From: JAHBWI01 sp035715525
Lineage (GTDB): Bacteria > Nitrospirota > Nitrospiria > Nitrospirales > Nitrospiraceae
DNA: 13,800 nucleotides
Direction of reading: 5' to 3'
Assembly: GCA_035715525.1 (NCBI GenBank)
Contig: DASTLA010000034.1
Coordinates: forward strand, 1 to 13,800
Shown: positions 5,438 to 13,038 of the stretch, piece after piece
How the letters are laid out: every line of letters starts with the position of its first letter
How positions within the stretch are numbered: the stretch's first letter is position 1
Translations under genes and position numbers: made by a program
The notes under the pieces: generated by a model
Seen by the model: only the letters and a program-made list of their open reading frames with translations
What the model was told of the DNA's origin: nothing
The model's database searches: none

Positions 5438-7336
5438 ATGAGCGATGAAATGCAGGAAATCCTCAACGACTTTCTAACCGAATCCAACGAGATGATCGAA
5501 GTGCTGGATCAGCGCTTCGTGGCATTGGAGGCGGACCCTACCAACAAGGATCTGCTGAATGAAATCTTTCGCGCCATGCACAGCATGAAAGGGTCCGCCG
5601 GCTTCCTTGGATTTACTCACTTGGTGGATGTCGCACACCGGGGCGAAAACATCCTGAACAAACTCCGGCAAGGGGAAATGGCGGTCATTCCCGCTGTGAT
5701 CAGCGTGATTTTGGAAGCCGTGGACGTTATCAAGGCCCTCATGGCAGACATCAAGGATACCGGTACCGACAACAACGTCGCGACCGCCATGATCGCCGCC
5801 AAGCTGGACGACATCATCAATGGCAAGATCGGCGATACGCCCACGCCTCCGCCTCCTTCGGCTCCTCGTCCACCGGCCTCGAGCGCAGCCGGTGCACAGG
5901 ATGCAACCGATAAGGCTTCCGCTGCCGCGTCTCCTTCCACTCTCGGTGAAATCCTGGTCAATGAAGGGCTGGCGACAAAGGAACAGGTACTGGACGCCCT
6001 CAATGCGCAGCAGCACCAACCGGATCCCAAGCCGCCCCTGGGCGAGATTCTGCTCCAAGCCAAGGCGATTACCGAACGGGCATTGGATCATGCCCTGCAG
6101 AAACAAGAGAAGCCTGGCAAGCCGGCCGAGGAAGACGCCACCATTCGGGTCGAGACGAAACGTTTGGACAGCGTGATGAATTTGGTCGGTGAATTGGTTC
6201 TCGGTCGCAACCGGTTGATCAAGATCGGCACGCAACTGGAGCAAAGTCATGAATCAGATCCTCAGGTCCGCGCCCTGGGGGAAACGTTGGCGCAACTGAA
6301 CCTCGTGACGACGGATCTCCAGCTGGCGGTGATGAAGACGAGGATGCTGCCGATCAAGAAGGTCTTCGCGAAGCTCCCTCGCATGGTGCGGGATCTGTCG
6401 CAAAAGCTCGGGAAGCAAGTCCGTCTCGAAATGCGAGGCGAAGAAACGGAACTGGATAAATCGGTGGCGGATGAAATCGGCGACCCCCTTGTCCATATCG
6501 TACGCAACGCGATCGATCATGGGATTGAAACGCCGGCGGAACGCCAACAGAAGGGCAAGTCCGGGGAGGGTAGTCTGGTGATCGCCGCCAGCCAGGAAGG
6601 CAACAGCATCGTCATCCGAATCAGCGATGACGGACGCGGCATCGCGGTGGACAAAGTGAAGGCCAAGGCTTTGGCGAAGGGTCTGATCAGTGAAGCCGAG
6701 CTCGCGACCATGGAACACCGTGAAGTCTTGAATCTGATTTTCCTGCCGGGCTTCAGCACCGCGGAGAAGGTCACCGATGTTTCGGGACGGGGCGTCGGCA
6801 TGGACGTCGTTCGTACGAATATCCGCAAGATCAACGGAACGGTGGATCTGGAATCCGAACAGGGGAAGGGCAGCCAGATCATCATCAAGCTTCCGCTCAC
6901 TATCGCGATCATCCAAGCCCTGATGGTCGAGGTCCAGCGCTCCATCTTTGCGATTCCGCTGAGCTCGGTCATCGAGGCGGTCCGTATTACGAAATCGGAC
7001 ATCAAGACCATCAACGGCCGCGAGGTCCTGCATCTTCGGGACCGCGTGTTACCGCTGATTCGATTGGCGCAGGAATTCGAGGTTCCGCAGGAGATCGACC
7101 GTGACCGGTTCTATGTCGTGGTCGCTGCGTTGGGAGATCGACGTGTCGGCATCGTAGTCGACGAACTGCGGTCCCAGGAGGAAGTCGTCATCAAATCGAT
7201 CTGGGACTATTTGGAAACGGTCAAGGGAGTGTCCGGAGCTACCATCACCGGCGAGGGCAAAGTCGTGTTGATTCTCGATACGTCCGAATTGGTGCAGAAC
7301 GCCCAAGCGTGGCACGCGGCAGCAGTGGCAGCGTAA
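5438..7336 (+). CDS. cheA: Chemotaxis histidine kinase CheA with an MshEN-like insert in place of P2
   Basis: CheA autophosphorylates and passes phosphate to CheY and CheB. ATG 5438 follows CGGAGGGTGCC; an in-frame start at 5393 lacks such a site. The 632 residues run: P1 Hpt domain (1-125) with H48 in AMHSMKGSAG; a Pro/Ala-rich linker (132-167); a tandem LGEIL repeat (168-223); P3 dimerisation (234-315); P4 ATPase with N box HIVRNAIDHG (353-362), G1 DDGRGI (397-402), F box FLPGFST (435-441) and G2 GRGVGMDVV (450-458); and a CheW-like P5 (485-625). All kinase boxes are intact. The usual CheY/CheB-binding P2 domain is not apparent. The repeat resembles MshEN c-di-GMP-binding motifs (residues 168-191 and 200-223, a gap of 8), but the arginine of the RLG triplet is T in one copy and P in the other. 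Confidence 0.96.
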   Translation: MSDEMQEILNDFLTESNEMIEVLDQRFVALEADPTNKDLLNEIFRAMHSMKGSAGFLGFTHLVDVAHRGENILNKLRQGEMAVIPAVISVILEAVDVIKALMADIKDTGTDNNVATAMIAAKLDDIINGKIGDTPTPPPPSAPRPPASSAAGAQDATDKASAAASPSTLGEILVNEGLATKEQVLDALNAQQHQPDPKPPLGEILLQAKAITERALDHALQKQEKPGKPAEEDATIRVETKRLDSVMNLVGELVLGRNRLIKIGTQLEQSHESDPQVRALGETLAQLNLVTTDLQLAVMKTRMLPIKKVFAKLPRMVRDLSQKLGKQVRLEMRGEETELDKSVADEIGDPLVHIVRNAIDHGIETPAERQQKGKSGEGSLVIAASQEGNSIVIRISDDGRGIAVDKVKAKALAKGLISEAELATMEHREVLNLIFLPGFSTAEKVTDVSGRGVGMDVVRTNIRKINGTVDLESEQGKGSQIIIKLPLTIAIIQALMVEVQRSIFAIPLSSVIEAVRITKSDIKTINGREVLHLRDRVLPLIRLAQEFEVPQEIDRDRFYVVVAALGDRRVGIVVDELRSQEEVVIKSIWDYLETVKGVSGATITGEGKVVLILDTSELVQNAQAWHAAAVAA

Positions 7337-7404
7337 CGCAAGCCCCACGCGAGAGTGGACAGGCTGCACGCGCTCGCGAGACGCAGGAAGAGCTGGAGGA
7401 GATC

Positions 7405-8388
7405 ATGTCAAACCTCATTCAGGAAATCGACGCCCGAACGAGGTTGGCCGGCGCCAACCAGATGGAATTGCTTTTGTTCAAGCTGGGCACGAGCGAGATC
7501 TACGGCATCAACGTATTCAAGGTCCGCGAGGTGATGAAGTTGCCTCAATTGACCCAGATTCCGGAGGCCGATAGCCGGATCGTCGGTATGGCCAACATTC
7601 GCGGCACGATGGTCCCGGTAGTGGGACTGAAGCGGAGCTTGGGATTGGGTAGCGAACACGACGTCCATGGGAAGGAGTCGGACCGCCAGCAGCCCTATCT
7701 CATCATCACGGAGTACAACAGTACCCTGCAGGGATTTCTCGTTGCCGGGGTGGATCGCATTATCCGCTTTTCCTGGTCGGCCATTCGCACTCCCCCCGCG
7801 ATCGTGCGCGAAAACAATAAAGGAGCCGTGACGGCGGTGACCATGCTTGAGGACGGCCGCATGGTGTTGATCTTGGACGTGGAAAAAGTGTTGTACGACA
7901 TCTGCCCGCGCTCCGACGAGGAAGTTTTTGCCGGCTTGAGCGGAACGGATGTCATGAAGGGCAAATGCCTCCTGCTCGCCGACGATTCTCATGTGGCGCG
8001 AACGCAGTTACGGAAAGCGCTGGAGCGCCTGGGTCTCTCCTATCACATCGCTACCACCGGCGGTGAAGCATGGAACAAGCTACAGAGCATGGCGGAGCAT
8101 GCGACCGCGGAGGGCAAAACCCAAGTCGATCAGATTCAGGCGGTGATCAGCGATATTGAAATGCCCGAGATAGACGGATTTACGTTGACCAAGAATATTC
8201 GCTCGGATCCGCGTCTCGCGCACCTTCCGGTCATCCTGCATTCGTCTCTGACCGGCACCTGCAACATGGAAAAGGGGCGTACGGTCGGGGCGACCGACTA
8301 CATCACCAAGTTCGACGCCCGCATGTTGCGCGACAAGCTGAACATATACTTGGCATCCGGCCACCCACAAGGCCAGAAGACGGCGTGA
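7405..8388 (+). CDS. cheV: Chemotaxis coupling protein CheV (CheW-REC)
   Basis: CheV couples receptors to CheA and carries a receiver domain thought to assist adaptation. The 327-residue product opens with the family-typical EIDARTRLAGANQMELLLFK (about 7-26). A CheW-like domain follows to about residue 168, with NIRGTMVPVVGL at 64-75. A receiver domain occupies 187-315: acidic residues D193-D194, phospho-acceptor D250 in ISDIEMPEIDG, S280-S281 at the switch position and K302 in YITKFD. All key positions are present, so phosphorylation by CheA is likely. ATG 7405 has GGAGGA directly upstream; a longer reading from 7309 overlapping cheA has no ribosome binding site. It lies 68 bases after cheA and before cheB. 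Confidence 0.95.
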   Translation: MSNLIQEIDARTRLAGANQMELLLFKLGTSEIYGINVFKVREVMKLPQLTQIPEADSRIVGMANIRGTMVPVVGLKRSLGLGSEHDVHGKESDRQQPYLIITEYNSTLQGFLVAGVDRIIRFSWSAIRTPPAIVRENNKGAVTAVTMLEDGRMVLILDVEKVLYDICPRSDEEVFAGLSGTDVMKGKCLLLADDSHVARTQLRKALERLGLSYHIATTGGEAWNKLQSMAEHATAEGKTQVDQIQAVISDIEMPEIDGFTLTKNIRSDPRLAHLPVILHSSLTGTCNMEKGRTVGATDYITKFDARMLRDKLNIYLASGHPQGQKTA

Positions 8389-8449
8389 CAACGAGAAAGG
8401 AACCCGGCAGCGCAGTGTGGAGCATTCAAGCTTTGCGCCCGGGATACCG

Positions 8450-9565
8450 ATGAACATCGCAAGACCGCTGAACAACCCCGGTTTGTCGTCTCAAGCAGAG
8501 CAGGGGCCGGTCCGAGTTCTGGTCGTCGACGATTCAGCGTTCATGCGCAAGAGTTTGACAATGATGCTGGAAGAAACCAAGCAGATTCAAGTTGTGGGGG
8601 TCGCGCGCAACGGCGAGGAAGCGGTGCAACAGGTCCACCAACTGAAACCCGACGTCATCACGATGGATGTCGAAATGCCGGGGATGACGGGGCTCGAGGC
8701 GCTGAAGCGCATTATGGCGGAACGACCGACGCCGGTGCTCATGGTGAGCTCCCTTACCACCGACGGCGCCCAAGAAACGCTGCAAGCGCTGGAATACGGC
8801 GCCGTGGATTTCGTGCCGAAGCAACTCGACGGTGTCGCCTCCAAGATCGCCGAGATTCAGAAAGAGTTGGTCGCCAAAGTCATGGCCGCAAAGACGGCCG
8901 GGCCTCGAGTGAAAAGGATCGCCTCCTCCGGCATGATCAAAGCGCCGGGAAACCCAAGCAAAACGATCAGCAGTCATTCGGTCAGCATCACCAGAGGCAG
9001 CAAACTCGTCGCCATTGGGTGTTCGACCGGCGGGCCCCAAGCCCTCTTTGAGATCATGCCCTCGATCCCCGGCGATTTTCCTGCCGGCATTGTCATCGTG
9101 CAGCACATGCCCAAGACCTTCACCAAACCATTTGCCGAACGGCTCGACAACGTCTGTGCACTCGAAGTGAGAGAGGCGATGGACGGCGACGAGATCAAAC
9201 CGGGCCGTGTTCTCATTGCCCCCGGTGGGTCGCAGTTCCGCCTTGCGAAGAAGTCCATCACCAGTACTGTCGTGAAGCTGGCGCCGAATATCGAGAGACA
9301 CCCTCACGCTCCATCGGTGGACATCATGTTGCAGTCGGTCGCGGCTCTCTACGCGGAGCGCAGCATCGGAGTGATTTTGACGGGGATGGGCCACGACGGC
9401 CTGGAGGGCATGAGGGCCATCAAGGCGGCAAAAGGAAGGACCGTCGCCCAGGATGAGGCGACCAGCGTGGTGTATGGAATGCCTAAAGCAGTGGCTGATG
9501 CAGGATGTGCAGAGAAGGTGGTGGCGTTGAGTAAAGTGATCGGGGAAATCATGAATATGGTGTAA
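8450..9565 (+). CDS. cheB: Protein-glutamate methylesterase/deamidase CheB
   Basis: CheB removes methyl groups from, and deamidates, chemoreceptor glutamates when phosphorylated by CheA. From ATG 8450 the product is 371 residues. A receiver domain (22-140) has D27-D28, phospho-acceptor D73 (TMDVEMPGMTG) and K124 (FVPK). A linker (about 145-183) precedes the esterase domain, whose catalytic triad is S192 (GCSTGGPQ), H219 (VQHMP) and D316 (GMGHDG). A GTG at 8417 in the same frame would add 11 residues. Neither start has a strong ribosome binding site; GGGAT lies ahead of 8450. The gene follows cheV by 61 bases and precedes mcp by 49. The short N-terminal extension before the receiver domain is poorly conserved and could be a start artefact. 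Confidence 0.95.
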   Translation: MNIARPLNNPGLSSQAEQGPVRVLVVDDSAFMRKSLTMMLEETKQIQVVGVARNGEEAVQQVHQLKPDVITMDVEMPGMTGLEALKRIMAERPTPVLMVSSLTTDGAQETLQALEYGAVDFVPKQLDGVASKIAEIQKELVAKVMAAKTAGPRVKRIASSGMIKAPGNPSKTISSHSVSITRGSKLVAIGCSTGGPQALFEIMPSIPGDFPAGIVIVQHMPKTFTKPFAERLDNVCALEVREAMDGDEIKPGRVLIAPGGSQFRLAKKSITSTVVKLAPNIERHPHAPSVDIMLQSVAALYAERSIGVILTGMGHDGLEGMRAIKAAKGRTVAQDEATSVVYGMPKAVADAGCAEKVVALSKVIGEIMNMV

Positions 9566-9614
9566 CAGGGAGCGTTTTAGTCAACCGTCAACAAGGGAGC
9601 AGGTAGGAGGCGTT

Positions 9615-11300
9615 ATGGGCACGTTGATGAAGAATATGACGATTGGTCCGAAATTTTTGCTGTTGCTCACCGCCACGGCATTGGCCGTGATGGTAGTCGG
9701 CTTGTTCGTGCTCTATCAACAAGAGGAATCAAAAATGGATGTGATGCTGGAGGGCCGCGCCAAGGCCTTGTCCCAGCAGATCCTCATCGGTCGCGCATAC
9801 ATATCGACCAACTATGCCGGCAAGATCAAAAAGTCAAAAGCGGGGGCCGATATTCAAGTGCTCAAGGAGCATGCCGGCAACCCCGATGCCATTCCGGTCC
9901 CTGCCACCGCGGTACGAGAAATGGGAGAAGAAGCGACCAAGAGCGGCTTGTATTCGGCCAGGCTCGTGAGTCAAAACCCCCTGAATCCCGCCAATTCTCC
10001 AAAGGACAATTTCGAGAACGAGGCCATGCGCGCAATCATGAGTGGAGCGGAAAGCTATGCTCGGCGCGACGACGTAAATGGCGTGCCGAACTTCCGGCGC
10101 GCGGTCGTCGACAAAGCTACCACCGCGGCATGCATTAGCTGCCACACCAGCAACCAGGTCGGCGACACGTTAGGCATGTTGACCGTCGCCCTGCCGATGT
10201 CCCAGGCCATCACGCTCTCGAATAAGTCGATGTGGCAGACGGGCGGGCTCATGGCGGCCGTCGTGGTCGTCATTATGATCGTGATGTATTTCATGCTTCG
10301 CAGCATCGTGCTGCATCCGCTTGCCAAGATGGCGGAAATTTCCAAGGACATCGCCAAGGGGGAGGGTGATCTAACCAAGCGCGTGCCGGTCGAGGGCAAT
10401 GACGAAATCGCGCGCATGGGCGCTTATTTCAACGAGTTCATAGAGAAGCTCCAGAAAATGATCAAGAAAGTGGCCCATGTGACGGATAAGGTGGCCTCGG
10501 CGTCGGTAGAGTTGTCCGCAACGGCGGAAGAGATCTCCAAGGGCACCGACACACTCACGTCACGGGCGTCTCAAACGGCTGCGGCGGTGGAAGAAATGAA
10601 CGCAACCGTCGGGCAAGTCGCTCAGAACTCCGGCAAGGCCGCCAGCTTGGCTCAGGATACGGTGAAGACGGCACAAGAGGGCGGAGCCGTGGTGTCGAGT
10701 ACGATCTCCGGCATGCAGCAACTGTCGGAGGCGGTGTCCAACAGCGCCACGATCATCTCGGAGCTTGGCAAGTCGTCCGATCAAATCGGCGAGATTGTCC
10801 GCACCATCGAGGATATCGCCGATCAGACCAACCTGTTGGCGTTGAATGCCGCGATCGAGGCTGCGCGCGCCGGCGAACAAGGCCGCGGGTTCGCGGTCGT
10901 GGCCGATGAAGTGCGGAAACTGGCCGAACGCACGACCAAGGCCACCAAGGAAATCGGCGACATGATCCGCCAGATCCAACAGGATACGCGCGGCGCGGTG
11001 GATTCGATGCAGCAGGGGACTCAAAAAGTGACGGCCGGTGTAGACCTCGTCAACAAGACCGGGGAGGCGCTGACGAAGATCGTGCAGATGGTCTCCGAAA
11101 GCGCGGACATGATCCGGCAGATCGCCGTGGCGTCCGAGGAGCAATCGGTGGCCACGCAGCAGATCGCCAGCGACATCGAAAACGTTGCCAAGGTGACGAA
11201 GGATTCCTCTTCCGGCGCCCATGAATCGGCCAAAGCTAGCCAAGATCTCAGCCAGCTTGCGGTGGAACTGCAGGGGATCGTCGGCGGCTTCAAGGTCTGA
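9615..11300 (+). CDS. Methyl-accepting chemotaxis protein with a haem-c (CxxCH) DUF3365-like periplasmic sensor
   Basis: This 561-residue transmembrane chemoreceptor starts at ATG 9615 after a clear AGGAGG site. A first membrane helix (about 13-34) precedes a periplasmic domain (35-205), then a second helix (about 209-228), a HAMP domain (229-283) and a long cytoplasmic signalling coiled coil. The coil has the highly conserved hairpin DQTNLLALNAAIEAARAGEQ (403-422) and methylation-type EE pairs near 326-327 and 508-509. The periplasmic part matches a DUF3365/Tll0287-like domain: NPLNPANSPKDNFENEAM (121-138), then C173-I-S-C176-H177 and VGDTLGMLTVALPM (182-195). CxxCH is the covalent haem-c attachment motif, so the receptor probably carries haem and senses redox state or a gas such as oxygen or NO (inference). 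It ends in GGFKV with no CheR/CheB-binding NWETF-type tail. It lies between cheB and cheW. Confidence 0.94.
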   Translation: MGTLMKNMTIGPKFLLLLTATALAVMVVGLFVLYQQEESKMDVMLEGRAKALSQQILIGRAYISTNYAGKIKKSKAGADIQVLKEHAGNPDAIPVPATAVREMGEEATKSGLYSARLVSQNPLNPANSPKDNFENEAMRAIMSGAESYARRDDVNGVPNFRRAVVDKATTAACISCHTSNQVGDTLGMLTVALPMSQAITLSNKSMWQTGGLMAAVVVVIMIVMYFMLRSIVLHPLAKMAEISKDIAKGEGDLTKRVPVEGNDEIARMGAYFNEFIEKLQKMIKKVAHVTDKVASASVELSATAEEISKGTDTLTSRASQTAAAVEEMNATVGQVAQNSGKAASLAQDTVKTAQEGGAVVSSTISGMQQLSEAVSNSATIISELGKSSDQIGEIVRTIEDIADQTNLLALNAAIEAARAGEQGRGFAVVADEVRKLAERTTKATKEIGDMIRQIQQDTRGAVDSMQQGTQKVTAGVDLVNKTGEALTKIVQMVSESADMIRQIAVASEEQSVATQQIASDIENVAKVTKDSSSGAHESAKASQDLSQLAVELQGIVGGFKV

Positions 11301-11330
11301 TGCATGGCGCCACAGGGAAGGGAGTGCATC

Positions 11331-11849
11331 ATGAGTCTGACGGAGCAATCAAGGAACATCGCGCCGGGGGGTACGGGGACGGTCCCGTACCACCTGGCGG
11401 AAGGCGGCGGGGACGATCTGCTCCAGTTTGTGATCTGCCGGATTGGAGCAGAGGAATTTGCAGTCGATGTATTGAGCGTGCAAGAAATCAATCGCATCGT
11501 CGAAGTCACGCGCGTCCCTAAGACACCCGGTTTTGTCGAAGGGGTGATCAATCTGCGTGGCAGAATCATCCCGGTCTTGGATCTACGCAAGCTGTTCGGG
11601 CTGGCGTCCGTCAAACAGACTTCTCAAACACGTATCGTGGTGGTCTCGGTGCAAGGTCGCTTGGTGGGCCTGGTGGTGGATTCGGTGGAGGAGGTATTGA
11701 GAATTCCCAAGGGCTCGATCGAGCCGCCACCCAACGTGGGCACGATGGCCGGAGCGGAGTTTACCCAAGGGGTCGGGCGGATCGAAGATCGGCTGCTGAT
11801 TCTCTTGGATCTGAACCGGCTCTTGTTGAACCGCGAGGCGGCGGCCTGA
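11331..11849 (+). CDS. cheW: Chemotaxis coupling protein CheW
   Basis: CheW bridges chemoreceptors and the CheA P5 domain at the inner membrane. ATG 11331 follows AAGGGAGTGCATC and gives 172 residues; an in-frame ATG at 11304 is less well placed. After a poorly conserved, Gly-rich N-terminus (1-30) there is one CheW domain with LQFVICRIGAEEFAVDV (31-47), the hallmark VINLRGRIIPVLDL (72-85), LVGLVVDSVEEVL (111-123) and a final LLILLDLNRLL (155-165). It lies 30 bases after the receptor gene, so the two are likely co-translated from one transcript. It is the last plus-strand gene before a gap holding a minus-strand gene, so the chemotaxis transcript may end soon after it, although no clear terminator is visible. 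Confidence 0.95.
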   Translation: MSLTEQSRNIAPGGTGTVPYHLAEGGGDDLLQFVICRIGAEEFAVDVLSVQEINRIVEVTRVPKTPGFVEGVINLRGRIIPVLDLRKLFGLASVKQTSQTRIVVVSVQGRLVGLVVDSVEEVLRIPKGSIEPPPNVGTMAGAEFTQGVGRIEDRLLILLDLNRLLLNREAAA

Positions 11850-11862
11850 GTGGTCGAACGAA

Positions 11863-12099
11863 CTAGTGAGAGTCGGCTTGGTTGGGCGGGGGCTGGTGGC
11901 GGTTTGCGCGCGCATCGACGACACGCTGGAGCAGTTGCAGCGATTCCAACAGGACGTCCGATGCGCAAGTCAGAGTGACCTGGAACTGCTTCATCGCCTC
12001 CGGCCAGCGACCCTCCCGTTGAAGCACCTGAAATTTCCGGTGTTGTTCGTCGAGAATGGCCTGTTTCGCATCGAGCATCAAACTGTCGGCTGGACCCAC
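11863..12099 (-). CDS. Unrecognised small helical protein in the cheW-motA gap
   Basis: I do not recognise this 78-residue product. It starts with GTG at 12099 (reading leftward) and is preceded, four bases away, by GGGAGGTGA, an almost perfect complement of the 16S rRNA 3' end. That ribosome binding site is the main argument that it is real. Residues about 10-65 are predicted to form two or three amphipathic helices: LDAKQAILDEQHRKFQVLQ, WPEAMKQFQVTL and VLLESLQLLQRVVDARA. The C-terminus is Pro/Asn/His-rich and polar. There is no signal peptide or membrane segment. The size and helical make-up recall small flagellar chaperones such as FliT, but the similarity is not enough to name it. It converges on cheW (14 bases) and diverges from motA. 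A plus-strand reading of the same region is less convincing. Confidence 0.55.
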   Translation of the reverse strand: MGPADSLMLDAKQAILDEQHRKFQVLQREGRWPEAMKQFQVTLTCASDVLLESLQLLQRVVDARANRHQPPPNQADSH

Positions 12100-12103
12100 G
12101 AAG

Positions 12104-12112
12104 TCACCTCCC
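12104..12112 (-). promoter_or_regulatory. Strong ribosome binding site for the small minus-strand gene
   Basis: TCACCTCCC on the plus strand reads GGGAGGTGA on the minus strand. It ends four bases before the GTG at 12099. It decides both the strand and the start of the small gene. Part of it lies in the 10-base palindrome CTCCCGGGAG (12108-12117). Confidence 0.55.
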
Positions 12113-12152
12113 GGGAGAGCGTCTTCTTGATGGAGGTGAACCGTACCAAAGT

Positions 12153-12185
12153 GGTTCCGGATGGTGCAAGCCCATCGTCGGAACC
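12153..12185. other. Long hairpin upstream of motA
   Basis: GGTTCCGGATGG (12153-12164) can pair with CCATC (12172-12176) and CGGAACC (12179-12185), giving a 12-bp stem interrupted by a 2-base bulge and a 7-base loop. A second, shorter pairing follows, CCCCG (12185-12189) with CGGGG (12200-12204). The structures lie between the divergent small gene and motA, in the probable motA leader. No T tract follows on either strand, so a regulatory or mRNA-structure role is as likely as termination. Confidence 0.4.
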
Positions 12186-12242
12186 CCCGGCGCTACTTTC
12201 GGGGAACATCGCCGCGTGGAAGATAGGTGAGGTGAGTGATCC

Positions 12243-13019
12243 GTGGATATCGCGACCATATTAGGCATCGTGATCGCAATCGGGTCGATTCTGGGTGGGC
12301 AAGCCCTGGAAGGAGGCCATGCCGGGTCGATCATGCAGCTCACCGCCTTCATTATCGTCATGGGCGGTACGATCGGTGCGTGCTGCGTACAAAATCCCTT
12401 GCCTACCGTCATCAAGGCCGTGGGTTCTCTTTCTCTTGCCATAACAAATCCTCATCATGACGTAAAGGGTACCATCGCCCAAATCTTGGACCTCGCCAAC
12501 GTTTCCAGAAAACAAGGACTGCTGGCCTTGGAAGGAAAGATCAAGGAGCTGCACGACCCGTTTTTCCAAAAAGGCGTACAGCTGATCGTGGACGGTACGG
12601 ATCCCAAATTGGTGCAGGAAATTTTGGAAATCGACGTCGAGCATCAGGAAGAAGAGGGAGTGGTGGCCGCAAAGGTATGGGAGGCCGCGGGTGGCTATGC
12701 GCCCACGGTCGGCATCCTAGGGGCGGTGCTGGGATTGATCCACGTCATGGAAAACTTGGCCGACCCTTCCAAGCTCGGAGGAGGTATCGCCGTCGCGTTC
12801 GTCGCAACGGTCTACGGCGTCGGAGCCGCCAATCTGCTCTTCCTTCCGGTGGCGAACAAAATCAAGCTCAAACTCAAGGAGGAAGCCGGACTGCGTGCGA
12901 TGGTCATTATGGGGCTCGTGGGTCTGGCGCAAGGAGAAAACCCTCGCCTTCTTCAGGAGAAGCTGGAAAGTTTTCTTCCAATGAAGGAACGAAGCAAGGA
13001 CGAGAAGAAGCCCGCTTGA
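12243..13019 (+). CDS. motA: Flagellar stator protein MotA (MotC-like)
   Basis: MotA forms the ion-channel stator ring with MotB and pushes on FliG. The 258-residue product starts with GTG 12243, preceded by TGAGGTGAG at 12228-12236. Four membrane helices are visible: about 4-20, 32-49, 153-172 and 182-204. Between the second and third lies the cytoplasmic loop, with R89 and E97 corresponding to the FliG-contacting R90 and E98 of E. coli. P154 (GGYAPTVGILGAVLG) and P202 (LLFLPVANKIK) correspond to the conserved channel prolines P173 and P222. The N-terminal LEGGHAGSIMQLTAFIIV and the partner's sequence resemble the MotC/MotD stators of Pseudomonas more than E. coli MotA. It is about 20 bases ahead of motB. 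The ion used (proton or sodium) cannot be decided safely from sequence. Confidence 0.95.
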   Translation: MDIATILGIVIAIGSILGGQALEGGHAGSIMQLTAFIIVMGGTIGACCVQNPLPTVIKAVGSLSLAITNPHHDVKGTIAQILDLANVSRKQGLLALEGKIKELHDPFFQKGVQLIVDGTDPKLVQEILEIDVEHQEEEGVVAAKVWEAAGGYAPTVGILGAVLGLIHVMENLADPSKLGGGIAVAFVATVYGVGAANLLFLPVANKIKLKLKEEAGLRAMVIMGLVGLAQGENPRLLQEKLESFLPMKERSKDEKKPA

Positions 13020-13038
13020 GGAAGGCTCCCTATCGGCT

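Noticed and set aside
5474..7033. Two long minus-strand open frames opposite cheA
   Set aside because: They are opposite a gene with all kinase boxes intact; their His/Arg/Asp-rich products look like antisense shadows of GC-rich coding sequence.
8534..9394. Long minus-strand open frame opposite cheB
   Set aside because: The composition (many His, Arg and Asp, no motif) is that of an antisense shadow, and cheB has its full catalytic triad.
10560..11348. Minus-strand open frame opposite the receptor signalling domain
   Set aside because: It is an antisense shadow of the repetitive coiled-coil sequence, with no motif and no plausible ribosome binding site.
11866..12264. Plus-strand reading frame of 132 codons between cheW and motA
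   Set aside because: It has no ribosome binding site, overlaps the motA start and reads as the reverse shadow of the minus-strand gene, which has a near-perfect site.
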